Of a stretch of DNA of 64,000 nucleotides, positions 49,902 to 58,345 are shown one piece after another. Where the stretch lies: contig JAWKQR010000009.1 in assembly GCA_041390025.1 (NCBI GenBank), positions 90,771-154,770 of the forward strand, read 5' to 3'. The notes beneath the pieces were generated by a model that was not told where the DNA came from, did not search any database, and worked only from the letters and a program-made list of their open reading frames with translations. Source of the DNA: JBFFMO01 sp041390025. GTDB taxonomy: Bacteria; Myxococcota_A; Bradymonadia; Bradymonadales; Bradymonadaceae. Position 1 is the first letter of the stretch, and each line of letters starts with the position of its first letter. The position numbers and the translations under genes were made by a program.

Positions 49902-49967
49902 TCCTGTTGGAGCGACCGCATCATGAGATAAGATGCGGCCGGAAGCTAATTCAGTCGTCTTCGCGTG

Positions 49968-51484
49968 TCAAGACGACCGGCCGCCACTGCCGCTGCGGAT
50001 TGATGCACGAGCATCACGTTCAGGAACATGATTCGATTGTGTTTCGACGCGCGCGGTCATCATCTGTGCCGACCCAAGCGCGCGACAGCGGGACAGGATG
50101 CGCAGTAGACCTTCGACACATCCGTTTGCGCTGACTTGTTCAACCGGGGCGATAAGTTGCCCCACATTGAGTGATGCATAGAAGCCGCGCCCATTGAGAT
50201 CACGGAAGGTGACGCGGCTGAGCTCCAGAATCGGTGCCCAAGGGGTCGCCGCGGGGTCCTCAGGCAGCACCGTATCCGTCAACACGAAAAAGCGTTCGCC
50301 CCAGCCCCGGTAGACGTAGGCGCCGTCAAAGTGACTGGTCAGCGAATCAGCCACATGGCGCAAGACGGTGCGGGCGGATGTTTCGCCATGTTTTGTGCGC
50401 AGCTCCGCGAACCCGCAGACTTCAAAGGCGGCCATGGAGATGAGCGATGTACCGCCAACTCTCGTGGCGATCTCGCGTAAGCCGTGTTCAAGGGCGCTGA
50501 CGTGTTTGGTACCCGTGATGCGGTCAACCTGAAACGTGGTGCCGCGCAGCCGATGGAGTTCGACAAGCTGTTGAATCCGCTTTTGCACCTCGGCCACAAC
50601 CCACGGCAGCGCAATGAGGTCGTTGGCGCCCGCGCGAAATGCTTCGTAGCGGGTTCCCTGATCGGCGTGATCGGCGATGAAGAGGATAGGAACGCGAGAC
50701 TGAGTTCGGATCGAACGGCACACATCAAAGCCGCTGACATGGTGGTAGCTTGGGGACAACAGGATGGCGTCGAGCTGTACTTCCTCCATGACCTCACGAA
50801 CTTGCGCGGGATTACGCACGACGATCGCGTGGCCCCCCATCCGATGGACGCCATCCACCGCGTCTTGGTGGGTGCCGTTTTCGTCGACGATCAAAACGCG
50901 GGGGGCGTCGAGCGCGGCTTGGCGCGCTGCATGGGCGATTGCGTCGGCCACGTCCTCGATGGGTGTGTCCGCGTCGAAGGCGAGGGCGACGTCGTAGGAA
51001 ACGTGGCGGTCAAGCGGTCTCAGGTCGCGACCCAGCAACGCGATCGAGGGGCTGAGTCCTGGGAGAATTCGTCGCAAGAGCATCAACGTGTCGCGGGTAT
51101 CTTGGTCATTCTCGTCGACGACCACCACGACATGAGGCACGAGCAATTCGCACGCAGATTCGAGCGAATCTCGATGAAGCACTTGGCTCACCGTGACATT
51201 GGGTTCCAACAACGGCTTGAGGGCAAGGTTCGCCAGGGCTGCGACCGCAAAAGCATCACTCGCCCTTGGGTCGGGTCGTACACGATGAGCGCTCGAAGTT
51301 GGGTGATGAATGCTCGACGCCATCCTCGGTCGGCGGAGCATCCTCGGTGCTTACCGCGGACATTTCTGGGGTCGGCGGTCCCAAGTTCAGAGCGTCCAAC
51401 AGATCGGGTGTCTCGAAGACTCTTGACGAGGTCCACCGATGAGTGTGCGTCGTCGAGTGCCTTTTCAAGATCATCCAAGGTCAC
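49968..51484 (-). CDS. Tandem receiver-like and degenerate GGDEF protein, frameshifted
   Basis: The C-terminal two thirds has a receiver-like domain starting PRVLIVDENGTHQDAVDG, but the phosphoacceptor Asp is replaced (LDAILLSP, where LLDL is usual) and the later conserved Lys is missing (LIALPW). It is followed by a GGDEF-like fold whose signature is GWGERF. The N-terminal region (VTVSQVLHRDSLESACELLV, VVVVVDENDQDTRDT) looks like another receiver-like domain. Frame changes are needed near 51395, 51310 and 51265; the start is GTG 51484, overlapping the previous stop by four bases. It is probably not catalytic for cyclic-di-GMP and not phosphorylated, acting as a binding or scaffold protein. 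Confidence 0.65.
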
Positions 51485-51878
51485 TGCTGGAAGGCCTCAC
51501 GTTGCTCGTGCGTCTTTCGAGGCTTGGCAACACGTGTCGCAAAATGTCGGCTGAGTGCATCCGCAAGCACATGGCCACGCACATCTCTTGGAAGCCATAG
51601 CTCACCTTTTTGCGGGAGCGGTGGAGGGTTGTCGGCGAGGTGGAAAACACTCCCGAATCGCTCCAAAGAACATCCGGCAGCTGCGCGATGAACTGCGCAG
51701 CGAGGTCGCCCGAGAATGTTCGATGATGATCGCGTCAGTTGGGCCCGTGGCGAGGTACGCGCAGCCTCTTTGTTCGTTGGCGCACTGCATCGTAGGTCGA
51801 GTGCACGAGCGATGGACTCCGAGAGACGTTGCCTGTGGAATCGTTTGCGGAGTAGATGAGCACGCGGGGTGTTTCCAT
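51481..51878 (-). CDS. Receiver-like small protein, frameshifted
   Basis: From ATG 51878 the frame begins ETPRVLIYSANDST, similar to the start of a receiver domain. Shifted frames then give QRLSESIARALDLRCSAPTN, LATGPTDAIIIEHSRATSLA and ELWLPRDVRGHVLADALSRH, ending TAT-like at EQREAFQQ with a TGA at 51481. At least three frame changes are required, so the exact protein (about 130 residues) is uncertain. No phosphoacceptor Asp can be placed. Its stop overlaps the start of the following GGDEF-like gene by four bases, and it lies two bases after the GNAT gene, so all three are probably co-expressed. Confidence 0.5.
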
Positions 51879-51880
51879 GG

Positions 51881-52357
51881 CTACCTCCCCGACCCAAGTT
51901 CCAAACAGAAACGCTCGCGTCCTAGGCGTCGGAAGCCGATGCTTCGGTGGTAGAGGATCGACGCGGGGGTGTTGCCTTGATATGCCTCAAGGTCCACGCC
52001 GTCGACCTGGTGTTCTTCGGCCCAGTCGAGCAGCGCATCGACGAGGAGGCGTCCCACACCGTTCCTTCGCGCACTGGGGGACACGAAGAGCTCCTCGATC
52101 CATACCGACGTGCCCGCGAATTTGAGCGACCAAGATTTCATTCCCAAGATCACGCCCACGGGGACCTCGCCGGGACCCATCCGCGCGACCCAAAGGAGAC
52201 CTCGTCCGTTGTTGTGAAAATCGGCGACCACTTCGGCGGCGAGCGCCTGCATTTTCGGCAGTGGGACGTCGACGCCAAGGTGTTTCATGTCCTCGAAGAA
52301 CAGGTCTGCGATCGCGTTCGTATCGTTGAATGTAGGCGGCTCGACCACGACACTCAT
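51881..52357 (-). CDS. GNAT-family N-acetyltransferase
   Basis: This 158-residue protein has the acetyl-CoA-binding motif A of the GNAT superfamily, VSPSARRNGVGRLLVDALLDW, near residue 95, preceded by VWIEELF and followed by YHRSIGFRRLGRERFCLEL. Its substrate cannot be deduced. The frame is clean. It lies 71 bases downstream of the RNase J gene and runs into the receiver-like genes. Confidence 0.88.
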   Translation of the reverse strand: MSVVVEPPTFNDTNAIADLFFEDMKHLGVDVPLPKMQALAAEVVADFHNNGRGLLWVARMGPGEVPVGVILGMKSWSLKFAGTSVWIEELFVSPSARRNGVGRLLVDALLDWAEEHQVDGVDLEAYQGNTPASILYHRSIGFRRLGRERFCLELGSGR

Positions 52358-52428
52358 GCCTGTTCCGTCTAAGTAAATCGTGTTTCGTGAAGATTATCAG
52401 CGAACTGACCCCAACGAAAGCCTCAGAG

Positions 52429-54087
52429 TCACAGTTCGTGGACGATTGGAATGACGACGGGTTTTTTGTCCGCGTTTTTGCGGAAATATCGCCGCACCGC
52501 GGTGCGCAAAGTTTCTTGCACCTCCGCCGTGTCTTGGCGGGCGTCGACGGACATCTCCTCGATCTCTTGTCGCGCATACTCCGCGGCTTGGGCAAACCAC
52601 TTGTCACCCCCTTCAACGCTCAGCCCATGATGGAGCAGGCGAGGCCCATCGGTAATCGCGCCTGACTGGCCATCGAGGACGAGGAACGCAACCACGATAC
52701 CCGTCGCGGCGAGTTTCATGCGGTCCCGTATTTGAACGTCGTCGATATCCCCCAGAGCCTTCCCGTCAACCGCCACCCTGCCCGAACGAACTTTTCCGAT
52801 GACATGGGCCGTGTTGTCTCGAAACTCGAGCACGTCCCCATCGTCGATCACGAGCGGGATGCTTTTTGAAACGCGTTTTCCGAGCTCGCCGTGTTGGCGT
52901 CGGACGCGAAAGTCTCCGTGCATGGGCACAACGTATCGGGGTTTGGTCAGGTTGAGCAGGAGCTTTAGTTCCTCGCGATGTGCGTGACCGGATGCGTGGA
53001 CCGATGCGTTCGACTTCGTGATGACCTTGACGCCTTTGCGCGCAAGGGCATCAAGCATGCGGTAGATCGCGACGTCATTTCCGGGGATCACGCGCGCGCT
53101 GAGGACCACGGTGTCTTCGCTCTTGAGTCGTATAAGGTTGTGTTCCCCGTGCGCCATCCGCGTCAGCGATGAGCGAGGTTCTGCTTGGCTTCCGGTGCAA
53201 AGAATAAGCAGGTCCCGGTCTTCGAAGCGTGCGATCTCGTCCGGGGCGATGAGCACCGGCCCCGTGGGAAGATCGAGCATTCCGAGCTCGCTAGCGAGTT
53301 GGAAATTGCGCTCAAGACTGCGACCGAGCAGGCAAACGCGTCGCCCGGATTGCTCGGCTGCATGCATGAGGCCAGCGACCCGATGCAGGTTGCTTGAGAA
53401 GAGCGCCACAATCACGCGCCCTTGCGCGTCGCCAAGGATTCGGGTCAGCGTCTCTAACACGTCCGTTTCGGAGGCTGACACGCCGGGAACGTCGACATTT
53501 GTCGAATCGCCAAGCAGGGCCAGCACCCCCTCGTCACCAAGCCGTGCAAACGTCGCGAGGTCCATCACGGGTTCACCAAACGGGGTCTGGTCGAGCTTCC
53601 AATCTCCGGTAAAAATCAGTCGTCCTTGCGGCGTGTCGATTTTTACGCTCATGGCGTTTGGAATGCTGTGATTGACGTGGATGAACTCGAGCTTGAATGG
53701 CCCGAACGTCATGGTGTCTCCGGGCTGGACGTCGAAATAGGCGACATCTTCGACGTCGTGCTCAAGGAGTTTTCTCTTGATCATCTCAAGCGTCAGTCGA
53801 CCTCCGACGACGGGTACGTCCACTTCTTCGAGCAAATACGGAAGGCCACCGATGTGGTCCTCGTGTCCGTGCGTAAGCACGATGGCTTCCAACCGTTCGA
53901 CGTTCTCAAGCAGCCACGAGAAGTCCGGGATGATGTAGTCGATGCCGAAATTCGGGGTTTCCGGGAAGCTTAGGCCGCAATCGAGCATGAGGAGGGCATC
54001 GTTGCATTCGAGGACGCAACAGTTCATTCCGAACTGATTCAAGCCTCCGAGCGGGATCACGCGGAGGTAGTCAGGTTTTTCGTTCAT
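52429..54087 (-). CDS. rnj: Ribonuclease J (metallo-beta-lactamase/beta-CASP)
   Basis: RNase J is a 5'-3' exo- and endoribonuclease in RNA decay and maturation. The 552-residue protein, of normal length, begins MNEKPDYLRVIPLGGLNQFGMN and has the metallo-beta-lactamase motif LTHGHEDHIGGLP near residue 74, then FTGDWKLDQTP, LLGDSTNVDVPG, the beta-CASP parts LCTGSQAEPRSSLTRMA and NASVHASGHAHREELKLLLN, and VPMHGDFR. The frame is clean, in contrast to several neighbours. Such proteins replace or complement RNase E in many bacteria; no RNase E was seen here. Confidence 0.95.
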   Translation of the reverse strand: MNEKPDYLRVIPLGGLNQFGMNCCVLECNDALLMLDCGLSFPETPNFGIDYIIPDFSWLLENVERLEAIVLTHGHEDHIGGLPYLLEEVDVPVVGGRLTLEMIKRKLLEHDVEDVAYFDVQPGDTMTFGPFKLEFIHVNHSIPNAMSVKIDTPQGRLIFTGDWKLDQTPFGEPVMDLATFARLGDEGVLALLGDSTNVDVPGVSASETDVLETLTRILGDAQGRVIVALFSSNLHRVAGLMHAAEQSGRRVCLLGRSLERNFQLASELGMLDLPTGPVLIAPDEIARFEDRDLLILCTGSQAEPRSSLTRMAHGEHNLIRLKSEDTVVLSARVIPGNDVAIYRMLDALARKGVKVITKSNASVHASGHAHREELKLLLNLTKPRYVVPMHGDFRVRRQHGELGKRVSKSIPLVIDDGDVLEFRDNTAHVIGKVRSGRVAVDGKALGDIDDVQIRDRMKLAATGIVVAFLVLDGQSGAITDGPRLLHHGLSVEGGDKWFAQAAEYARQEIEEMSVDARQDTAEVQETLRTAVRRYFRKNADKKPVVIPIVHEL

Positions 54088-54110
54088 TGAAATCCGATAT
54101 CGTCCCTCGC

Positions 54111-54392
54111 CTACGAGCGGGAGGGATCCTTGGCGTCTTTGGACTGTTTGCAGTCCTGCGCCTGAATGGGTTGCTCAGGGTTAAGCCACAAGGGGGCGTC
54201 TTCAGCCTGAAGGCAGGGTTGCGGCTCAGGTTCACACCACAAGCACTTGGCAGGTTGGTCCAGCACCTCCACAGGCACCAAGTCAGCCGACGCTTGAGGC
54301 TCGACCCACGCACGGGGCGTGAGCACTAGCGCCATGGCAAACACGGCGCCCGCGATCGCTCGGCTGAGGTGGATGTGATGTGAACGCAACAT
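54111..54392 (-). CDS. Small membrane-anchored or exported Cys-containing protein, unknown
   Basis: ATG 54392 starts a 93-residue protein with a hydrophobic segment (IAGAVFAMALVLTPRAWV) and a short Cys-containing segment (KCLWCEPEPQPCLQAED) that may form a CxxC pair. The tail is polar (EQPIQAQDCKQSKDAKDPS). No family is recognised. It lies next to rnj on the same strand and may be co-transcribed. Whether the CxxC is redox-active or metal-binding cannot be judged. Confidence 0.55.
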   Translation of the reverse strand: MLRSHHIHLSRAIAGAVFAMALVLTPRAWVEPQASADLVPVEVLDQPAKCLWCEPEPQPCLQAEDAPLWLNPEQPIQAQDCKQSKDAKDPSRS

Positions 54393-54550
54393 GGGCAAAC
54401 CTACAACTCCTGACATAGTAACCAATCCACCGGTGATCGAAAAGAGCGCTACGGAATAAAAACGATGATTCGAATTTGGGCTGCACGTGTTGGCTCACTT
54501 GGGCTACATTGCGGGCCAACGAGTAGTAAACGAACTTTCGGGGTGCCTGC

Positions 54551-54937
54551 ATGACGTCTGACGAGCGTTTGAAAATCGTACATTTTTTGTTTGCGGCCGC
54601 TTGGGCCGATGGCCAGCTGGCCAAAGAAGAGGGGGATATTCTGGCGACCCTGCTGTCGTCGTTGTCGTTCACGTCCGAGGAGTTGGCACAGGTGGAGCCT
54701 TGGTTCCGTTCGGCGCCGCCCGCGGTTGACTGGACGACGTTGCATGGAGACACCGAGCTTCGCGAGGCGATCTTGAGGCAGGCCTTGGTTTTGGCGGGAG
54801 CGGACCTAACCTACTCGATCCAGGAGGTGGAGTTCTTGGAGCGGTTGCGCGTCAACGCCGGCATCGAGAACGCGCGTTTTCAGGAGATTTGGCGTGAAGT
54901 TGAGACGCTGTTGGTGCAAGGCCGCGGAAACGAATAG
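54551..54937 (+). CDS. TerB-like helical protein
   Basis: The 128-residue all-helical protein (LKIVHFLFAAAWADGQLAKE, EGDILATLLSSLSF, FLERLRVNAGIENARF) matches the TerB-like fold, where an acidic pattern after ADG often binds metal. TerB-like proteins occur in tellurite resistance and in stress-related membrane clusters; no other ter genes are seen. It lies eight bases before the NfeD-like gene and probably belongs to that operon, with flotillins downstream. Confidence 0.7.
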   Translation: MTSDERLKIVHFLFAAAWADGQLAKEEGDILATLLSSLSFTSEELAQVEPWFRSAPPAVDWTTLHGDTELREAILRQALVLAGADLTYSIQEVEFLERLRVNAGIENARFQEIWREVETLLVQGRGNE

Positions 54938-54944
54938 GTAGCAT

Positions 54945-55669
54945 ATGCTCTGGTTATATCTGGCGTGCCTGATTTTTGGTGGGGTCTTTGTCGGCCTGTC
55001 CGTGTTTTCGGGACTGGGCAGCGACGCGGATTTCGACAAGGAGCTTGAGTTCGACAAGGAGCTTGAGTTCGACAAAGAGCTTGAGTTCGACAAGGAGCTT
55101 GAGTTCGACAAAGACCTGCACGTGAGTGTCGCCGGGGTCGACGCGGATGGCGACGTGGCGGCGGATGGTGGCGATCTCGAAGGCGACGCCGAGGGTGATC
55201 ATCACTTGGTGACCCAGGCGGACGAAGACATCGAGCTTCACTCGCGAAAGCGGTACAACCCGTTTTTGAGTTTCAAGTTTTACACGTTTTCGTCCGCTTT
55301 TTTGGCTTGACCGGCACAGTGTTGACGTTGCTTTGGCCGAACCCATTTCTTGTGGCGGCGATGGCGACTTTGGTTGGTTCATTCGCAGGTTTTGGGATAA
55401 CCAAGTTTTTACATATTGCAGATACCGGTGTTGGCGGACGGGTCACCACGGAAAATGATTTTCGGGGGGTAACCGCTCGGGTTGTGTTACCTGTCGCGAG
55501 TACACGACCTGGCCGCGTGAGATTTAAGATGAAGGGGCGAACCGTCGAATTGATGGCTTCGACCGAGGAGAATGCAACGTTGCAGCCGGGCACGGAGTGC
55601 CTCGTGATCGCCGTCGAAGATGGCGTGGCTCAGGTCGTTGCGATGGAGTCGACCACAACACGTGGATGA
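54945..55669 (+). CDS. NfeD-like membrane protein with FDKELE repeats, frameshifted
   Basis: The N-terminus has a hydrophobic segment (LYLACLIFGGVFVGLSVFSG), then a charged region with four to five copies of FDKELE and an acidic stretch, then two further hydrophobic segments (TVLTLLWPNPFLVAAMATLV) and a C-terminal OB-fold domain (GVTARVVLPVASTRPGRVRF, GTECLVIAVEDGVAQVV) typical of NfeD. One T is missing from the T-run near 55304: SSAF must continue as FGLTGTVLTLL. NfeD-like proteins work with flotillins in membrane microdomains (as yuaF-yuaG in Bacillus); two flotillin-like genes follow. The full length is about 241 residues. Confidence 0.8.
55032..55121 (+). repeat. 18-bp tandem repeat coding for FDKELE
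   Basis: Four nearly identical 18-base units (TTCGACAAGGAGCTTGAG with small changes) plus a divergent fifth lie inside the NfeD-like gene. They encode a charged helical repeat. Perfect DNA identity suggests recent slippage. Confidence 0.85.
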
Positions 55670-55701
55670 GAATCTTCTTGTCCCCACATGTTAGGTGAGA
55701 G

Positions 55702-57069
55702 ATGGAATTCATAGTCTTTTTAGCGATTGCAGCCGTCATTGCGGTGCTCGTGGGCTTCGCAATCATCAAAAGCTTCCTGTTTGTCGGGCGGCCTAACGAG
55801 GTGCTGATCTTTTCGGGTCGGGATCATCGGCTCCCAGACGGGTCAACGGTGGGGTACCGATTGGTCCGAGGCGGATGGGCGGTGCGTCGCCCTGTACTGG
55901 AAACAGCCGACCGCATGGACCTGCGTGTCTTCCCGGTCCGTATCGACACGCGAGGCGCGTATTCGAAAGGGGGTATTCCCCTCAACGTTCACGCCATTGC
56001 GAATGTGAAGATCGCGAGCGATGACGGGATCATCCACAACGCGATTGAACGCTTTCTGGGTCGCAGCCGCGATGAAATTGTCCGCGTGGCGCAGGAGACG
56101 CTGGAGGGCAACTTGCGCGGCGTGTTGGCGACGCTGACGCCCGAAGAGATCAATGAGAATCGCCTTCGTTTCTCGGAGCAGTTGGCCGAAGACGTGGAGC
56201 CGGATTTGGAGAAGCTTGGGCTTCATCTGGACACGCTCAAGATCCAGAACGTCAGTGACGATCGTGACTACCTTGACTCGTTGGGGCGTCGCCGCATCGC
56301 GGAGATCTTGAAGGTGGCTGAAATCGCGGAGTCAGACTGTATGAAACAGGCTGAGGAGGTCGAAGCCGTTTCGCAGGGTCGCGGCGAGGTGGCCCGTCGC
56401 AACGCTCAGGCTCAGATTCAGAAGGAACAGAATGAGCTGCGTCAGTTTGTGGCTGACTTGGAGCTTCAAGCGAAGTCCGAGGAGGAGCGCGCCGAGGCTC
56501 GCGCACTTGAGGCGAGAGCCGAAGCCGAGCAGGAGCTGCAGCAGGTGCGTACTGAGCTTGAGAAGCTCCGCCTGCAGGCTGACGTGGTCATTCCCGCCGA
56601 GGCAAACAAGGTCGCCCGTGAGCTGATCGCAGCGGGCGAAGCGGCGGAAATCGCCGAGAAAGGGCGCGCCATGGCGGAAGTATTGCGCATGACCGCGGAT
56701 GCTTGGAAAGACGCTGGTGAGAACGCCGCTGACATCTTTGTGTTGCAGCGCCTCGAGATCATCATGAAACGCGTGTCCGAAGCTGCGCAGCAGGTCAAGG
56801 TGCGTGAAGTTGCGCTCATCGACGGTGGCAGCGGTGAAATGCTTCCCAACTACGTGTCATCGTTCCCCAAGATTGTTGCTGGCCTGTTCACCGAAATGCG
56901 CGACACCGTGGGCCTGGACATCGGCGGCGCATTGACCGGTCGCAAGGACGAAGAGCCCCGACAACTGACGGCTGAACAGCCGGCAGGTTTGGGAGCGCTC
57001 ACGGCGGAGAAGAAGGACAGTTTGGCGCGCGCGCTAGCTCAACGTAAACAAGACGGCGATAATCGCTGA
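55702..57069 (+). CDS. SPFH/flotillin-like membrane protein, first copy
   Basis: Flotillins organise membrane microdomains. This 455-residue protein has an N-terminal membrane segment (EFIVFLAIAAVIAVLVGFAI), a SPFH domain with GRPNEVLIFSGRDHRLP, VFPVRIDTRGAYSKGGIPLN and ETLEGNLRGVLATLTPEEIN, and a long coiled-coil rich in Glu/Ala/Arg (residues 210-320: ARRNAQAQIQKEQNELRQFV, EARALEARAEAEQELQQVRT), the usual flotillin layout. The frame is clean. The operon order TerB, NfeD, SPFH, SPFH is suggestive of a joint membrane role. Confidence 0.93.
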   Translation: MEFIVFLAIAAVIAVLVGFAIIKSFLFVGRPNEVLIFSGRDHRLPDGSTVGYRLVRGGWAVRRPVLETADRMDLRVFPVRIDTRGAYSKGGIPLNVHAIANVKIASDDGIIHNAIERFLGRSRDEIVRVAQETLEGNLRGVLATLTPEEINENRLRFSEQLAEDVEPDLEKLGLHLDTLKIQNVSDDRDYLDSLGRRRIAEILKVAEIAESDCMKQAEEVEAVSQGRGEVARRNAQAQIQKEQNELRQFVADLELQAKSEEERAEARALEARAEAEQELQQVRTELEKLRLQADVVIPAEANKVARELIAAGEAAEIAEKGRAMAEVLRMTADAWKDAGENAADIFVLQRLEIIMKRVSEAAQQVKVREVALIDGGSGEMLPNYVSSFPKIVAGLFTEMRDTVGLDIGGALTGRKDEEPRQLTAEQPAGLGALTAEKKDSLARALAQRKQDGDNR

Positions 57070-57081
57070 CGGGAGATAAAC

Positions 57082-58344
57082 ATGGACATCTTTCTTGGAC
57101 TCGGACTCGGAATGATTGGCCTCATTCTGCTTGTCTTTGCGATTGTGGCTTTCATTGTGGCCAACAACTTGGTCGAGATTTGCCAGCCAAACGAAGTGCT
57201 CGTTTTCAGCGGGATGGGCGGCACAAAAGACAAAGGCTACATGGTGCTGCACGGCGGCAAAAAAGTGCGCATCCCGGTCTTTCAGAAGGTCGATCGGATC
57301 GATGTGACCAACATGGTCATCGACATCAACGTGACCAATGCTTACTCGAAAGGCGGCATTCCGCTGACGCTTAAGGGAGTGGCGAACGTTAAGATCGGCA
57401 GCGATGAGCCCTACGTGACCAACGCTGTCGAACGCTTCTTGGGCATGAATCGAGACCACGTGAAGCAGATCGCAAAAGAGACCCTTGAGGGCACGATGCG
57501 CGGCGTTTTGGCGACCCTGACCCCCGAAGAGGTCAACAACGACCGGCTCAAATTTGCGCAGTCACTTCAGGAAGAGGCAGAGCACGACCTTACACGACTT
57601 GGGCTTGTGCTGGACAACTTGAAGATTCAGACGGTCGCTGACGAGAAGGGTTACCTCGACTCGATCGGTCGCAAACAGTCCGCTGAGCTCATCATGACCA
57701 GCCGGATTGCTGAAGCACAAAACCGCGCGGAAGCGACGGTGCAGGATGCTGAGAACCAGCTGAAGAAAGCCATCGCGAAGATTGCGGCCCAGAAGCAGAT
57801 CAGCAAGGCGGAGGCCGAGCGACGAGTGCTCGATGCGCAGACGCGCGGCCAAGCTATGATTGCTGAGGAACGCTCAAAAGCAGGTTCGGCTATTGCGCGT
57901 GCAAAGGCGAACATCGACGTGCAGCGCGCGAGGTTGGAGCAGGTCAAGCGCCAGCTTGCAGCGGACATTATTCAGCCGGCGCAAGCGAAGAAGGCGGAGC
58001 TTGAGGCCCAAGCGAAGGGCAACACAGCGCGCATCGTTGAAGACGGTCGTGCCACGGCCGACGCGCTCAGAAGCCTTATTCACGTGTGGCATGAGGCCGG
58101 CGATGCTGCGCGTCCGATCTTCCTCGTGCAGCAGTTTGACGCGATCATGGACGCGATGTTGTCCACGATTAAGGACATTCAGATCGACAAGATCACAGTG
58201 ATTGACTCGACGGTGCAAAATGCCGATCCAAGCCGCGGCCTTCCCATGAAGGCTGCGAGTGGATCTGAGCAGATCAAGCAGACGCTTGGCTTGGATCTCC
58301 CCCGTGTGCTCCAAGGTTTGGCAGCCCTTCAAGAGAAGGGCTAG
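57082..58344 (+). CDS. SPFH/flotillin-like membrane protein, second copy
   Basis: A second flotillin-like protein of 420 residues, 12 bases after the first. It has the membrane segment GLGLGMIGLILLVFAIVAF, the SPFH parts QPNEVLVFSGMGGTKDKGY, DINVTNAYSKGGIPLTLKG and ETLEGTMRGVLATLTPEEVN, and an Ala/Glu-rich coiled-coil (ISKAEAERRVLDAQTRGQAM). The first half is similar to that of its neighbour, so the pair arose by duplication; the C-termini differ, which may allow hetero-oligomers. The gene ends two bases from the convergent BatD/E gene. Confidence 0.93.
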   Translation: MDIFLGLGLGMIGLILLVFAIVAFIVANNLVEICQPNEVLVFSGMGGTKDKGYMVLHGGKKVRIPVFQKVDRIDVTNMVIDINVTNAYSKGGIPLTLKGVANVKIGSDEPYVTNAVERFLGMNRDHVKQIAKETLEGTMRGVLATLTPEEVNNDRLKFAQSLQEEAEHDLTRLGLVLDNLKIQTVADEKGYLDSIGRKQSAELIMTSRIAEAQNRAEATVQDAENQLKKAIAKIAAQKQISKAEAERRVLDAQTRGQAMIAEERSKAGSAIARAKANIDVQRARLEQVKRQLAADIIQPAQAKKAELEAQAKGNTARIVEDGRATADALRSLIHVWHEAGDAARPIFLVQQFDAIMDAMLSTIKDIQIDKITVIDSTVQNADPSRGLPMKAASGSEQIKQTLGLDLPRVLQGLAALQEKG

Positions 58345-58345
58345 G

